NCBI GenBank assembly: GCA_022606425.2
Contig: JAHDVF020000016.1
Location: forward strand, 650,501 to 714,500
Origin: Lepidostoma basale
Lineage: Eukaryota > Arthropoda > Insecta > Trichoptera > Lepidostomatidae
Length of the DNA stretch: 64,000 bases
Direction of reading: 5' to 3'
The notes beneath the pieces are model-generated. The model was not told where the DNA came from. It saw only the letters and a program-made list of their open reading frames with translations, and searched no databases. The position numbers were made by a program, and so were the translations under genes. Each line of letters opens with the position of its first letter. The first letter of the stretch is position 1. Below, piece by piece: positions 32,560 to 45,299 of this stretch.

Positions 32560-32900
32560 ACTGTAAGGATACGGCCACACATGAAAGAGCTTCGCTTGGT
32601 GCTTAGAGCTACGCCGCAAGCTAGGCGACATTTTTTAGTGAACCAACACACCATGCTATCGCGGTGACCGCATTGTGTGGCTATGATTATGACTAGAGTG
32701 TCAACTAGCTTAGGGAAGCACATTAAGGCAGAAACATACTATTAACACGCCACGCCACCCGATGCCACGTTGAGTCGAATCAAATTGTATTGTTTTCTAT
32801 GGACAGAATCACACTATGAACACCCGACGCGACGCCATGGCACACGCCACCCGATCCAGACGAGCTAGATCGACGTGTTGCCGATGGTGGGAGTAAACGT
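32560..32900. repeat. Decayed MITE-like DNA
   Basis: GGATACGGCCACACATGAAA resembles the end of the 6.8-kb MITE (GGGTACGGCCACGCC). GACGCGACGCCATGG and CACGCCACCCGAT recur nearby in both orientations. Boundaries are not clear. Confidence 0.45.
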
Positions 32901-33376
32901 ATGTTTTTACCTTTAGTCTCGCTCTAGCCAAATTATTATGTGAAAAATTAAACCGTTGTATAACTAAATGATTTAAAATGATTTAATCATGGCAATTTGA
33001 TTATTTTAAACATTATTACTAAAAAATCTTATATCATCATACATAAAAAAAATTATACCTTGTTTCAACAGGAGATTATTTTGAACCAATTGCATTTGGT
33101 ACCGACTGCATCTTTATAAGGGCAATTTTTTTATAGATAGAATTATTATGTTGTCTCAGCACATTCACAATTACCGCAGTCATACAAAGGTACATAATGA
33201 AAGACATGTATTCTACATAAAGTTATTGAACAAAATATATATATCTAATCTATGCCAAACAATCAATTAATTAATTAAATTTGGTAAAAAAATATACTAT
33301 GGAAATATCCATGGAAATGAATTAATTCAATAAAGCAGTGATTGGGTGTGCTTCGTAATAAACAAATTTGTAAACA

Positions 33377-33568
33377 AATAATAATAATACTCTTTTAATA
33401 ATTGTATCTAAATCACTTTATTTGTTAACACCAACTGGTTTCACTCCCGCCGTAACTTCGCCAGGGTGAGAAAATAAATTCAGTTTATTCTCTCACCCTA
33501 ACGAAGCTCCGGCGGGAGCGAAACCGGTTGGTATTTAGATACAATTATTAAAAGTGTATTATTATTTT
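33377..33568. repeat. Palindromic repeat with hammerhead-like core
   Basis: The two halves are inverted: ACTCTTTTAATAATTG against CAATTATTAAAAGTG outside, and CAACTGGTTTCACTCCCGCC against GGCGGGAGCGAAACCGGTTG inside. Right half reads CTAACGA-A-GCTCC..GGGAGC-GAAAC; the left half, read on the minus strand, CTGGCGA-A-G..-GAAAC. Confidence 0.75.
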
Positions 33569-33779
33569 ATTTAATAATGTCACCAAAAATTATGTGTTCA
33601 TACAAAAGTTTAAACAAATATGTTTTTAATGCACAAAAAATTATGCCAGTTTTAAAAGAAAAGATTTTATTTATTTTCATATGAAGCACTTAATTTGTGG
33701 TGTGGCATTATTAAAAATAAATTTAAAACACTTTTTTTTGTTTTTACACTACTTAATTTTAAGTAACTTTGTTTTGTTA

Positions 33780-33820
33780 CCCTGGCGAAGCTCCGGCGGG
33801 AGCGAAACTGATTGGTTTTG
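33780..33820 (+). repeat. Single hammerhead-like core
   Basis: CCTGGCGAAGCTCCGGCGGG with AGCGAAACTGATTGG: box CTGGCGA, one A, stem GCTCC/GGGAGC around GGC, then GAAAC. Same family as 33.5 kb, 250 bp away, in plus orientation. Confidence 0.6.
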
Positions 33821-34379
33821 ACAAAAATAAAGAGTAAAAACAAGTAAAAGTGTTTTAAAAGAAAAATTATTCCGATGTGTTCATAAATGAATAATTGAAG
33901 TCCTACTAAACATGGTTGGAATGTATGCTAGTGTTCTCGTACATTTTGGATACCAGTTTATGAACATTTAGTACACAGTAATGATTTATAGATTCTCTTA
34001 TGCGGTAATCCAGTTACCTGCTAGTTTAATATATACGACGTAACATCCAACAAAGCTGTAACATTACATTAAAAGGCATTTTTTATTAACGGTAACATTA
34101 AATACTCTCCCCCTCGCGTCTCCTAACTCTACACCGAGTGCACTCCTTAGGCAAGCAAACGCAAGTATTATTTAACAACATTATGAGGATATTTGATTCT
34201 TTGGAAAAATCACAGATGGCAGCTTGCACACAAGTTTTTATTCTATAAAAACATTTATGCACAAAATATAGTATAAAACATAACACATTTTACCTTTTAC
34301 AGCAAAAAAAAAATAATCGACTCTTCTTTTTCTTTGTATAGACTAATTATGAAATAATAGTATTATTCAACTCTATAAA

Positions 34380-34450
34380 TAATCACTTAGCTACCAGTAG
34401 GATTAGAACCCCCTACTCCCAGGACTATCTCTATCCACCAAGTTTTGCAT
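34380..34450 (-). mobile_element. Possible tRNA-derived SINE remnant
   Basis: Minus strand has GGTGGATAGAGATAGTCCTG and GGGGTTCTAATCC, spaced like A and B boxes. Too short to be sure. Confidence 0.35.
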
Positions 34451-34627
34451 CAAGATTTCAATACATACATACAATATCTATTTTATACCGATGAAAACAT
34501 CTGTTTTCATCAACATAAAATATTTAATATGGACTATTACATCATTGATCAATACAATAGCTATCTTTGATAGATTCTGTAACTTCAATTGAAACCTACC
34601 AAGCATTTAAGAATAATACATTAAATG

Positions 34628-34825
34628 GAACAATTAATATAAATGAAAACGTCCGTCTTCTAGGAGTTTTATTAAATTTTATATGGAATGTCATTTTACG
34701 CCCGTCTAAGGCATTATCTAATGACATTTGATAAAACCTTAGAAGGGCGAAAAATATCATTCCATATAAAATTTAATAAAACTCCTAGAAGACGGATGTT
34801 TTCATTTATATTAATAATTACAATG
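34628..34825. repeat. Foldback MITE family B
   Basis: AAATGAAAACGTCCGTCTTC with TAGGAGTTTTATTAAATTTT is repeated inverted at the right. The centre reads GTCTAAGGCATTATCTAATG and its inverse. Arms about 90 bp. Related to 44.99 and 52.2 kb. Confidence 0.85.
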
Positions 34826-35861
34826 ACTTGGAACTTCTGGCTTACAGAAGTTCAATTATGTTTTACATCATTGTTCAAGAAACAATAAATAAAAGGAACA
34901 TGTTTACTGAATTATTAATAGATGGCGCTAATTTCAAATCACAAGTTTTATTTTTATGTTTTGAGTCAACCAAACTGAATTATTTGAATAATTTATATGC
35001 TGCAAAGTGATTTAATTTATCCTCATAATGTAAAAACAGCAAAATAAATGTACATTTTATTACAAAATTTATAAATACATAGACCATTTCTTTGTTGATA
35101 CAGATCTGTTTTACATGGTATCGTACATATCCCTGCTAACTGTAGTGATATGTGATAACGGTGTTGGCTATTTCAGGCAAGGATAGGATGGGGATGGGGG
35201 TAGGGGTAAATTATCGTAATTATTTACATCAGTACAATTTACATCTCAAAATAAAAGGAATCTATTTAAGGCACAATGTTTTGGGAGAGGGAACAGAAGT
35301 GGGCGAGACTATTGTTAATGTTTAATTATCTAATATATAATAATGTGTACATATAAACTTCCGTTACTTTTATAAAGATAGACATTACAGATACAGAAAA
35401 GGGAATTGCTTTAAATTACAAATAAAACAATCTTGTAAATAAAAATATATAAATGAATTCAACCGGTTTTGGAAGTAATACCATTTATTTTATAGTATTT
35501 CAATGTTTCAGTACATTCAAATAATTGAGCCGTTATTTTTTAAAGTGGAAAAAGTACGTTTTTTCATGTTTCGAGATATTTAAGAATTGGCATTTGAATG
35601 AATTTTAAAATATTGGCAAATGTTAAACAACTCCGCTGATGTTTTTACCACTATAATTTTGTTAAACTTTAAAATGTAAGAATGATTATTGCAATTGTTA
35701 TATACAATAAAAAAATTTTAGCTCTTGTGGACTTATTCCACTTTCAATAATAATATATTGTAAGAAATAAAAACAAGAGGAAAATTAAGTCCACATTTTT
35801 ATATACATACATTTTGCATTTTACTGAAAACGCTATGATACTTCAACATTATTACTGTTAA

Positions 35862-36020
35862 AATTTAAAACACTTATAATATCACAATTTCTTTTTATTC
35901 ACCGTTTGTAAACTAGTTTATTGTTACACCTGATGATGCCAACATTGGTTGGCGAAACAGCTGTCGCGACACTCTCAGTTAATAAAAAGATGTTGTGATA
36001 TTATAAGTGTTATAAATTTT
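35862..36020. repeat. Foldback with hammerhead-like centre, family C
   Basis: TAAAACACTTATAATATCAC on the left is inverted at GTGATATTATAAGTGTTATA on the right. The centre reads ACACCTGATGATGCCAACAT then TGGTTGGCGAAACAGCTGTC: CTGATGA, one T, stem GCCAAC/GTTGGC with ATTG loop, GAAAC. The same family recurs at 49.4-49.6 kb. Confidence 0.75.
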
Positions 36021-36081
36021 AACGGATTAATTTATAGACGAAGTTGTGGTCCATTAAATAATTGCATAGATTTTCACGGTT

Positions 36082-36283
36082 GGTACGAATATGTATTTTG
36101 GGAAAATCCATGTAGCTCGTCTCTTCGGACCGACGTTTCTGAGATCGTTGCAGTCTCCATCTTCAGGGTGGTTAATATATCATAACCACCCTGAAGATGG
36201 AGACTGCAACGATTTGCGAAACATCGGTCCGAAGAGACGAGCTACACGGATTTTTCCAAAATCCCAAAATACATATTGTGGTA
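36082..36283. repeat. Long near-perfect palindrome
   Basis: TATGTATTTTGGGAAAATCC with ATGTAGCTCGTCTCTTCGGA, then GATCGTTGCAGTCTCCATCT and TCAGGGTGGTT, mirrored inverted with arms of about 100 bp and almost no spacer. The text CCTGAAGATGGAGACTGCAA with CGAAACATCGGTCC recalls Penelope-like element ends. Confidence 0.85.
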
Positions 36284-36999
36284 CGTTGAATGTATAATTA
36301 TAAATATAAAAAGAGGATATCAATACCTTACCAAAATTACTATTAACTCATTTTTTACAAAAGTGGACTAATTCCACTTTAAAAAATAACGAGTCAATTG
36401 TTTAATTAATTTAAAAGCCAATTTGGGTTATAATACCAGAAGCACAATGGCAATGGTCTGATGTTAAATGGGCAAAATACACACTAATATTAAATAAAGT
36501 AGTGTATTTGGGATTTCATAATTAAAAATCATTATAACAGGAAATCCTCCAGAGGAGGCAAGGGGAAACCACTCTGTATATCATTATCCAGGTCATCACT
36601 ATGAAGAGGAATCAATTACTCTCAAGTGAGTATCAGTATTGGTACAATGGCAGTATTGCAGTTGAATCCGGTTGAGCAACATTTTGTAGAAATTAACAAA
36701 TTTATGTAAAATCAAGCGACAAATGATTTAAAATAAGTATATAATAATACACCTCTACTAAAATTTTCAATAAACCAACCAATATCATTTGTTTTATTTT
36801 ATATTTTTATGCATTTTTTCCACACGAAACAGAAATGTTTAATGATTGAAAGATTTTGCTTGTTGGGTGAACTGAAAATAGTAGTCACATATAATTATAT
36901 ATAAATAGTCACATATAAAACAACTTTGCGTGGTTAAATTATTGTCACAAGACAAACGCTAACTTGGCACAATGAAATGTTAGAAATGATGCAAAGTAT

Positions 37000-39900
37000 T
37001 TACATAAGCCACAGAATAAATATCAGTAGAAGCATCGGAAAACTTCCCTATTGAAGCACGCACAGCGGGGCTTTTTACCACAATGTTAATTATTGCACCA
37101 ACTGATTGCAGTATAAAAAGTTTGTATGAAACACAATTCCTTAGAGTATCTTATATAAAATAAATTGATCGGCAGCAGACTCTCTGCTACACGAGACTTA
37201 TATTTAACATGATTATAGATTTTAAACTTGGTTCTATTAGGAATAGTTGGTTTTTATTCCACACATGAATAAAATACACAATGTAATAAAAAAAAACCAA
37301 GCAATCAACAAAAGGCAGCAATGAAAATCAGTTAGAAATACACAAAATCATTGGATGATATATTGTGTGTAAGAAAATGGCGTACCATCTTTAACTTAAC
37401 CCTAAAAAAATGGTACAATGCCTATATTGTTTTTTGTTGTTCCTGTATGGGATGTTATTTGAGAGGCTTCTAGAGATTTCTTGTCTGTGGCAAAAGCGTT
37501 ACAATAAACACATCAAATTCAATAGGAAGACGAGTGACAGACAATTATTCCTGTCACAAATTACAATATATTGTATGACACAAAAAAAAACATTATTTTT
37601 CAATATAAAAATATTCAGATAAATAGTACAAACTCTCAAACAAGGACATTGTTCTATCTACTCCTTCATAAGCTTAGTATGTTGACCGTCATTAGGAGAG
37701 GTCAGCAAACATAACAGCAAAGTTAGATTAGGTTAGGTTACTCCGTTACATACTATGTAATACTGTCACCAATGGCCTTCACTCGAGTGTTAATCCTAAA
37801 CATGAATGATCAATGAATCATTTGGAAAGGTTTGACATTATTAATTATTCAAGGAATTCACTACACATTACTGTAAAACAGGATAATCTGCAAATTCACA
37901 CACTTGATTGACATAGAAATGCAGGATGTGATTTCTGGCTATCAAGATGGGTGCCGTATCCTTTGACTTATGGTAACTCTAGCCATTGGCATTAAAATTA
38001 CAATACATGCCTTCGGTGGATTCTGTTACTTCATTCAAATAAATAACCATTTTTAAAAATAAGATACCATATCATATGTTTTTTATAACTATCTTTCATA
38101 GATGGCAGTAAATACAAACTGTCAACATCTTTTCACATTAAAAAATTAATCATTGTTAAAAATGATCACACCATTTCATCTTTATAATATACAAATATAT
38201 AATTAGAACTTGAATGTTACATATTACATTATTTGGACTAAGTTTTAGAGTTATGTGTAGTGAAGTTCAAGCAAATCATAAGATAATAATAAAACAATTG
38301 AAGGAAAAAAATTTAGACGTTGATAAAGACCAATTTGCATTACTTTTAAATGTGAAATATCTAATTATATGTTTAAAAACATACACGCGTTTTTAACACA
38401 ATTTTCAGTGATGTGTATATAAAATACTCATTTTGTAATATTGTATTGTACCAGTTTTGATCTCTCTCTATTTCATTCAGTATTTTTTTTATCCTATTCT
38501 TTGATTATTTAATATTTTGTTCTTTTATATTCCACTCTTATACACACCAAATATATCCTTAGAAAAAATATAAAATATTAATGAAAAAGTAAATGAATGA
38601 TTTAAAAAATAATTTAAACATATTTTAACTATACGAAACAGATTTGAGATCCATGAACAAGGTACATAATGATTTGATTTAGGATTATATGCAATTTCAG
38701 AGTGGCGAGTACTTACTTAGTACTTACCCGTATGTTCTAAATGCTACAAAATGAAACCACAGACATTTTGTTTATTGGCATCACACAATGTTTCTTTGCT
38801 TTTTAATGTATTTGAATGATCATCAATTTCACTGCGAGAATGAAAATTGTCCCAAATGAGTATGGGTGAATTTGATTAACACATACAATTCAAACGGGGA
38901 CAAGTTTAATAATTTTATTTTTATATTTGTTAATTGATGACATTGAAAATAATGAGAAATTATTTAGATAGTTTCAGTTCAAATCGTTTCAATAGCAAAG
39001 TCTGAGACTTAGGGTTATTTTATATCCTATGATTTGTAAATGAATATTTTCTTCTTGTTTGCTGTTTCTTGTTCATACTGGGGGATTCTGTTTCCATCAA
39101 TAAATGCATGAATCTCAAATTTGTTTTTTTTTAAATATATTTCAATGATGAAAAGAATCAAACTATTTTAAAAATTATGCCAAAGAAGTGATATAGGGAA
39201 ATATTAGTATTCTTTTTCGTTGGTCGCTACATAGTTGTACTTTTGTATCCTTGTTAAATTTATGGTTTTTAATAAATTAAATAATGTAGTCACTAGGTAT
39301 ATTATTGTGTGAATTCACACATCATCACTAAACAATTATATTCTCCATTAAAAAAATACAAACATATGTTGTACATACAAAATAATATTGTCAATCCGCT
39401 TATCAAACTATAACGCAGATAATTTTTAATAAATGTCAAGAAACTGCGAAAATTTTAGCTTTAAAAAACAAAATCTTACAGCCTATGAGTATTTAGGAAT
39501 GAACTTGAGATGATAAACTAGATATTTTCGTTCTTTGAACACTGTTAGGTTAGTACATGTAAGAATAAATTGGGAAAGGGAAAGAGGGAAGGATAGGTTA
39601 GGTTAGGAAACAGAAGAGTTTAAACTTGTGTCTCGTGATCTGCCTCTTCGATTCTCCCGAGTCTCCAGGCATTGGGATCTCCGGCTGCAAATCAAATTTA
39701 TTATATATTATAATCAATACACATGAAAATATACTTTACGATACTTTTAGTGTTTGGCCATGTTCAGTAAATAATTTAATTTCACTTCACGCAAGAATGA
39801 CCTCATTAAAATATGTTAAGTCAACAAAACACGGCCAAATTCTAAAATACATATTTTTCAAAATCCGTGTGCATTTATGAATGTATTGTTAATGACATAA

Positions 39901-41850
39901 TTATAGATATTTTAGAGTGACATCTCTTGTTGATTTTTTTTATATGAAACATAAGCAAAGAAAGAAGAATTGAAATCTTTTGCAAATACTTGACTGCAAC
40001 TCCCATTATGCTTTATAAATATTTGATTATCAAAATTAGTAGAGAAGCAACTTTTAACACGATTTTTTTTTAATGCTGTAGAATAAAGTTAAAGATAAAG
40101 ATACTTAATAAGAAACAAGTTTGTGGTTTATATAGAAATCAAATGCTCTTCAAAATCACAGTTCCATAGAGAGAGCTTGAGCGATGCCATTTTGTTACAG
40201 GATTGTGATTTTAATATCAATGTAACCTTTGTGCATTATTTGAAAATTATGTAGAACTTACGGATGCCAATGAAAATTTTTATTTATTGATTTATTTTGG
40301 GATTAGAATATAAAGTAAATATAACCGGACAACCTCCAAAGAGATAGAAACACAGCTAGCAGTCCATTTCTCAAGAAGGAACTCGACGCAAGGAATAATA
40401 GGCCAAAAGGCCTAATCCAAGGAGAAGTGGAAGAAGAATAAATATTTAAGAAATGACCCAATCATACATTTGTAAATATCAAATGTCACAAAATTTTCAG
40501 AGATGTCACTCAATACTCAAGATCCCCTTTATTCAATAAAATAAGATTTCAATTGCTATAAACCCCCTAAAAATTATAGAATAATGTGTTATGAACATTT
40601 TTCTATTAAAATGTTCAAGAATTCTGTAGGTATATATTTAATTAATTTTTACAATGTTAAGTAGTGTATTTGAATAGTTATTAAATATTTATTGATTAAA
40701 AGGAATGGAAAAAATATATACATACTACCCAGGAGGATAACAAAGGAATTTAAAAAAATTATCTAATCGAAATTGAATACTCGATATTCAGATATTTCAT
40801 TTATATTTAAATAAAGTATTCACCCAATTCCCATTTTAAATAATTACAATGAGAATATCTCGATTTCGCATAATATTTGGAAGTAAAGAATGAAGTACCA
40901 AATGAATTAGATGGAAGGATGGAATAATGTCCATATCTGGTGAGTGAAGTGGTGCATGTCCAATGACAGTGGGTGCACAGTTGATAATGAGAACAATTAC
41001 ACCAATTCAAAAATGGAATGAGGATGCAGATTATTGAGATTTTAAAGGGTCATCCTTACCGCAATAATAATACTTTGTTATCCGAGGTAGGGCTATACAC
41101 GGGACAGAAAAGGGAAGGCATCATGAGCTTAATTACAAATGGGGCAAGTTGACACAAAACAAAATAATGGGGTACCTATTCTAGTGATGTTTGGGGCAAC
41201 TATTTACAAGTAATTCAGTTTGACAATTTCATCAAAATGTTCTTACCTAAATCAATTACTCCGTTAAAGAAGCATGATAAATATTTCAATGTAATTTTGT
41301 AAACTAATAATTTTACTAATCCATTGTAATGGGTATCTGTATTCTAAGGACACTTTAAAAATTATCAGAGTAATTTTTACAATCAAAGTGTATATATTCT
41401 TGGAAGAAAACAATTAAAAAAAATTATATCCAAAAGAAAGGCTTAAATTGGAATGTGATGTCAAAATATCTATATGTATATATTTTTTTTATACATAATA
41501 TGTGGTTTGAAATGTTTCAAATTGAATCAAAAGGTTCAGTGATTTGTGGTATATTTTGATAGCATCTAGTATTCACATGTGGTATTAAAATAATAATAAT
41601 GTAAGTTAAATTAAGAATTTCACAAACTATTTCTCTCTGCACAAAACAAAAAATATTTAAAAATGAATATAGTATTGTCCCATGTAAATGCGTTTATAAT
41701 CAACATAGAAGTATTATTGTTTAAAATATTTCATTATTGTATGGAGTTTACTAACAAAATGAAATAAATAGCAGGTTTACCAAAGCATCGGCATAAAAGA
41801 TAAACATGGAATGAATGTTGCCACAACACTAAAATGATGACATGAAGTAA
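37000..41850. other. AT-rich intergenic DNA
   Basis: No exon recognised on either strand. Contains short runs of GGTTA (37,730; 39,590), a weak LINE-like remnant at about 40,330-40,440 (AGAAGGAACTCGACGCAAGG) and otherwise unassigned A/T-rich sequence. Confidence 0.5.
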
Positions 41851-42714
41851 ATCAGTGAACAGGTCTTACCTTGGACTTGGCGTTGGCGTTGAGGGGATTG
41901 GAAAAAGCAGACAAAAATACATAAAACACCAATTCTTTGGTATGGCAATACTAGATCTAACATCACACGTAAAGACACTTATCATGCCGGGAAATATACA
42001 CTCCGGACAATGCACTCCATTCAAAATTACAAGATGCATAGACTTAGGGGATTAAATCACCTCTATTTACACATAAAAGGATAAACCACAGAACACTGCC
42101 ATCTTTAGACCTTTTCATTTAGTTTTGTTTAATAAATATTTTTTGTTCGCAATTCACCCTTTTACACTCTCTTTTAGCCATTTGAGTCCAAGTGTTAACT
42201 CTGATAAAAACAGTTTTAGTGTACTAAGGAAAAAAAAAGATTTTTTTACAAAATTTATATTTTTATCTTGTTTAGAAATGTTTCCCTTATATTTACAATT
42301 TTACAAAATTAAAACCAAATATGTTTCAATGTTTATTTGTGCAATATTTTTAAAAATAATTGAGAAATCCATTGTATTTTGGTGAAAGTTTGGCTTGCAT
42401 AAATAAAATAAAAATTTTAATAATTTTATGTAAACTTAAATATATTATTGTTATTGATTAACATTTATTTTCTCTGGTTCATCCTCTTTAGTATTAGACA
42501 TTCAAAAGTAGTCATTTTGTTAAATAATATATGCACATCTCAGATTGCTAATACAAGACTATCTAAAGTGGTAAAAACATCTGTTTACTATGAACTTATG
42601 ATTATTAACCCCCATTGTGCGTCTGGCTTCATTAGCAGTATAAATACAATTTGATCTCGAATTGCGACTGAACACATTTGCAGCTCAGATAGTCCCAGTT
42701 ACGATTCAATTAGT

Positions 42715-43075
42715 TTTTTGAATGTATACAAATACTTGTAGACAAATACTGGATTTTACCCATTGCGGGTTAATCATTTTTAGGGATTAATTGTATCTCA
42801 ATAGAGACGAAGATAATCTTAATAGATGGCGCTAGTGTAGATTGACCTAAAAAATGTGAAGTTATTTAACATAGCACATATACAAGTTCCAAAAATTTGT
42901 CAGAAGTGGTGGTCGTAAGAAGGGCGGAATGGGGAACGTTGTTAATATAAAGTGATCGCTTAACCCAACTAATGACAGATCACAAGTCCTGTAAACGCCT
43001 CATCTACCATATTCTGTTTCCAAAAAAAAATTCCATCTTCGTCTCTATTGAGATACAATTAATCCTTAAAAACGA
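42715..43075. mobile_element. Foldback DNA element family A
   Basis: AATGTATACAAATACTTGTA, GGATTAATTGTATCTCAATA and AGACGAAGAT at the left; ATCTTCGTCTCTATTGAGAT and ACAATTAATCC at the right. The interior is the inverse of the 1.9-kb and 54.4-kb cores (GACAGATCACAAGTCCTGTA). Confidence 0.82.
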
Positions 43076-43099
43076 TTCAATTATTTACAATTTAGTAGT

Positions 43100-43560
43100 A
43101 AGTAACTTAAGTCTAACAAAATCCATATATTTAACAGCAGTGTTAAAGGTGTACTACTGTATGGTTGTGAGACTTGGAAATCTACCATGGATGTTATTGG
43201 AAAACTTCAGGTGTTTATAAATAGGTGCCTTCCCTCAATATTCAGAATCTTTTGGTCCCAAACAGTGTCAAATGTCATTCTTTAGGCCATGGCAGACGCT
43301 AGACGCAAATGGCTGAAGATCGGTCACACCCTGAGATGGAACCCAGCTTGCATTGCTCAGGGCGCACTAGACTGGTCCTCTATGGGTGGAAAGAGGAAGC
43401 AAGGCAGACCTAAAGCCACCTGGAAAATAACCTTGCGGGACGAGGTTAAAGCACCAGGCCTCACTTGAGATGATGTTAGGGATCAGGCTTGCGATGGAGT
43501 TGGGTGGAAAAGGTGTGACAGGACAAGAAAAAGAATAAGAAGAACTAAAGTAAAAGGGTT
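43100..43560 (+). mobile_element. LINE (RTE-like) 3' relic, fifth family
   Basis: Frames give VLKVYYCMVVRLGNL, LLENFRCL, then TGPLWVERGSKADLKPPGK and DVRDQACDGVGWKRC-like text, matching '..LLYGCETWK..-KLQ.FINRCLR.I-..WSP.GKRKRGRPK.TWKR' of RTE elements. Many breaks. Confidence 0.65.
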
Positions 43561-44369
43561 TATAAGATATATTAAAATATGAGCTGCAAATGTAGTCTGC
43601 CACAATTGGAAACCATTTTTTTTGTACTGCAAATGTAGCCAGCCGCACTATAGGGGTTAAGTAAATTGCTGATTTATACGGCGACTTATTTCTTATCTCA
43701 AATAATTAAATTACATTTAAATGTCTTATATTAGCAAAAATATTGATTAAAATACATGTTAATTAGTTATTTCCTTTGAATACTTTGGTATTAAAAATAA
43801 TAATTCCAACGATTTTTTTAAATAAATTTTTCAATGCATAAGCAATTTTATTTATTAAAAACGTTAGAATAAAATAAAATTGAAGGTAGAAAACCAAAAA
43901 TGTACAACAGATTTATTTGCATATATAAAACACTTTGAAACTTTTGGCATCTGTTACACTTTGTTGGTTTTCTATGAAGATAAAGGAAAAAATTAAAAAC
44001 AATTGTAATATGGTGGAATTAACATTTATTGAACAGTAGGCTACTGGTTAGGTATGGGGAGAGCAGCATGGTACACAGTTCACTTGCCGCAACAGGCGAC
44101 ACAAAAGCGGAACAAGTCAACAAGGTCACCCCCTACAGCACTAGGAGTATTTTGAACATTTTAAAGGAACTATAAAAATAAACAAACGCTAAAGGTCATT
44201 TACAAAAACGATTCATTCAAAATTAAACATATCACACAATTCAAAGGTATAAATCATCGAATTATAAAAATTACTATAAAACTGTTCGTCTAACATAAAA
44301 AGGATAAACTCAAGGCATTAATACAGTAATTCTGAATTTTTATAGAACAAAACATTGCTTTTCCAATTA

Positions 44370-44712
44370 CAGTAGAACGTCGTTTATCCGGACTAATTGG
44401 GACCGGAGGTGTTCTGGTTACCGATTTTTCCGGATAATCAAACAGGGGCTAATTATTTTAACAAAATAAGGTGCAAATGGAATTTTTTTACCTCGGCTCA
44501 TTTATTGATTATGAAATTACAAATTTTACTGCAAGAACAAGTATGTATGTAGTACATGTACATAAAAAGGGTTACATTACTCTACAATACTGGAAAAATA
44601 ATCAGGTTTTTTTTAACAAGATTTCCTCGTCTTTTTTGTGCTTCATCATCTCGGCTTGTCCGGATAATTGACGTTCCGGTTAACCGACGTCTGGATAAAC
44701 GACGTTCTACTG
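44370..44712. mobile_element. Tigger/pogo-type MITE with TA duplication
   Basis: CAGTAGAACGTCGTTTATCC with GGACTAATTGG at the left and GTCTGGATAAACGACGTTCT with ACTG at the right, TA outside both (44368-44369 and 44713-44714). 343 bp, no transposase. Confidence 0.88.
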
Positions 44713-44984
44713 TATATGAGTTTATTTATCCCCACTTGTTTCAAAGGTAATAAAGTATACTGTTCTCCAGATATGAGAATCTTTGAAATAAGTTATGATA
44801 AATATACTCATATAAGTGAAAAAATAGCATTTTGATTCATAAAAATGCATCATATATTTGATTGACGAGGCTTTTAAAATATAATACATTAATTTGTTGT
44901 TTAATGTGAATTTACTTTATAAAAATTATTTGAAAATACATATATGATTTCTAGAAGTGAAACTCCACATTAAGTAATTAACAT

Positions 44985-45155
44985 GAATGAAAATGTCTGT
45001 TTTCTAGAAGTATTATTATATTTTATGTGAATGACATGTTTCACCTGTCTAAGGCATTATAAAATGTCAAATGTCCTGTGTAGGCGAAATATGTCATACA
45101 CATAAAATATAATAAAACTTCTAGAAATCAGATGTTTTTATTAATTTAATTATTT
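44985..45155. repeat. Foldback MITE family B
   Basis: ATGAAAATGTCTGTTTTCTA with GAAGTATTATTATATTTTAT is inverted at the right. The centre reads CACCTGTCTAAGGCATTATA against TGTGTAGGCGAAATATGTC. A partial third copy follows at about 45,222-45,300. Confidence 0.8.
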
Positions 45156-45299
45156 AATATGGAATTTTACATCATTGATAAAAAAAAAATAAAAAAATAT
45201 CCACATAAAATATTCATATTGATGAAAATGTTGAATTTATAGAAATTTAATAAACTTTATGAGAGTGATATGTTGGTCATTATCAAATTGCATACCTAG

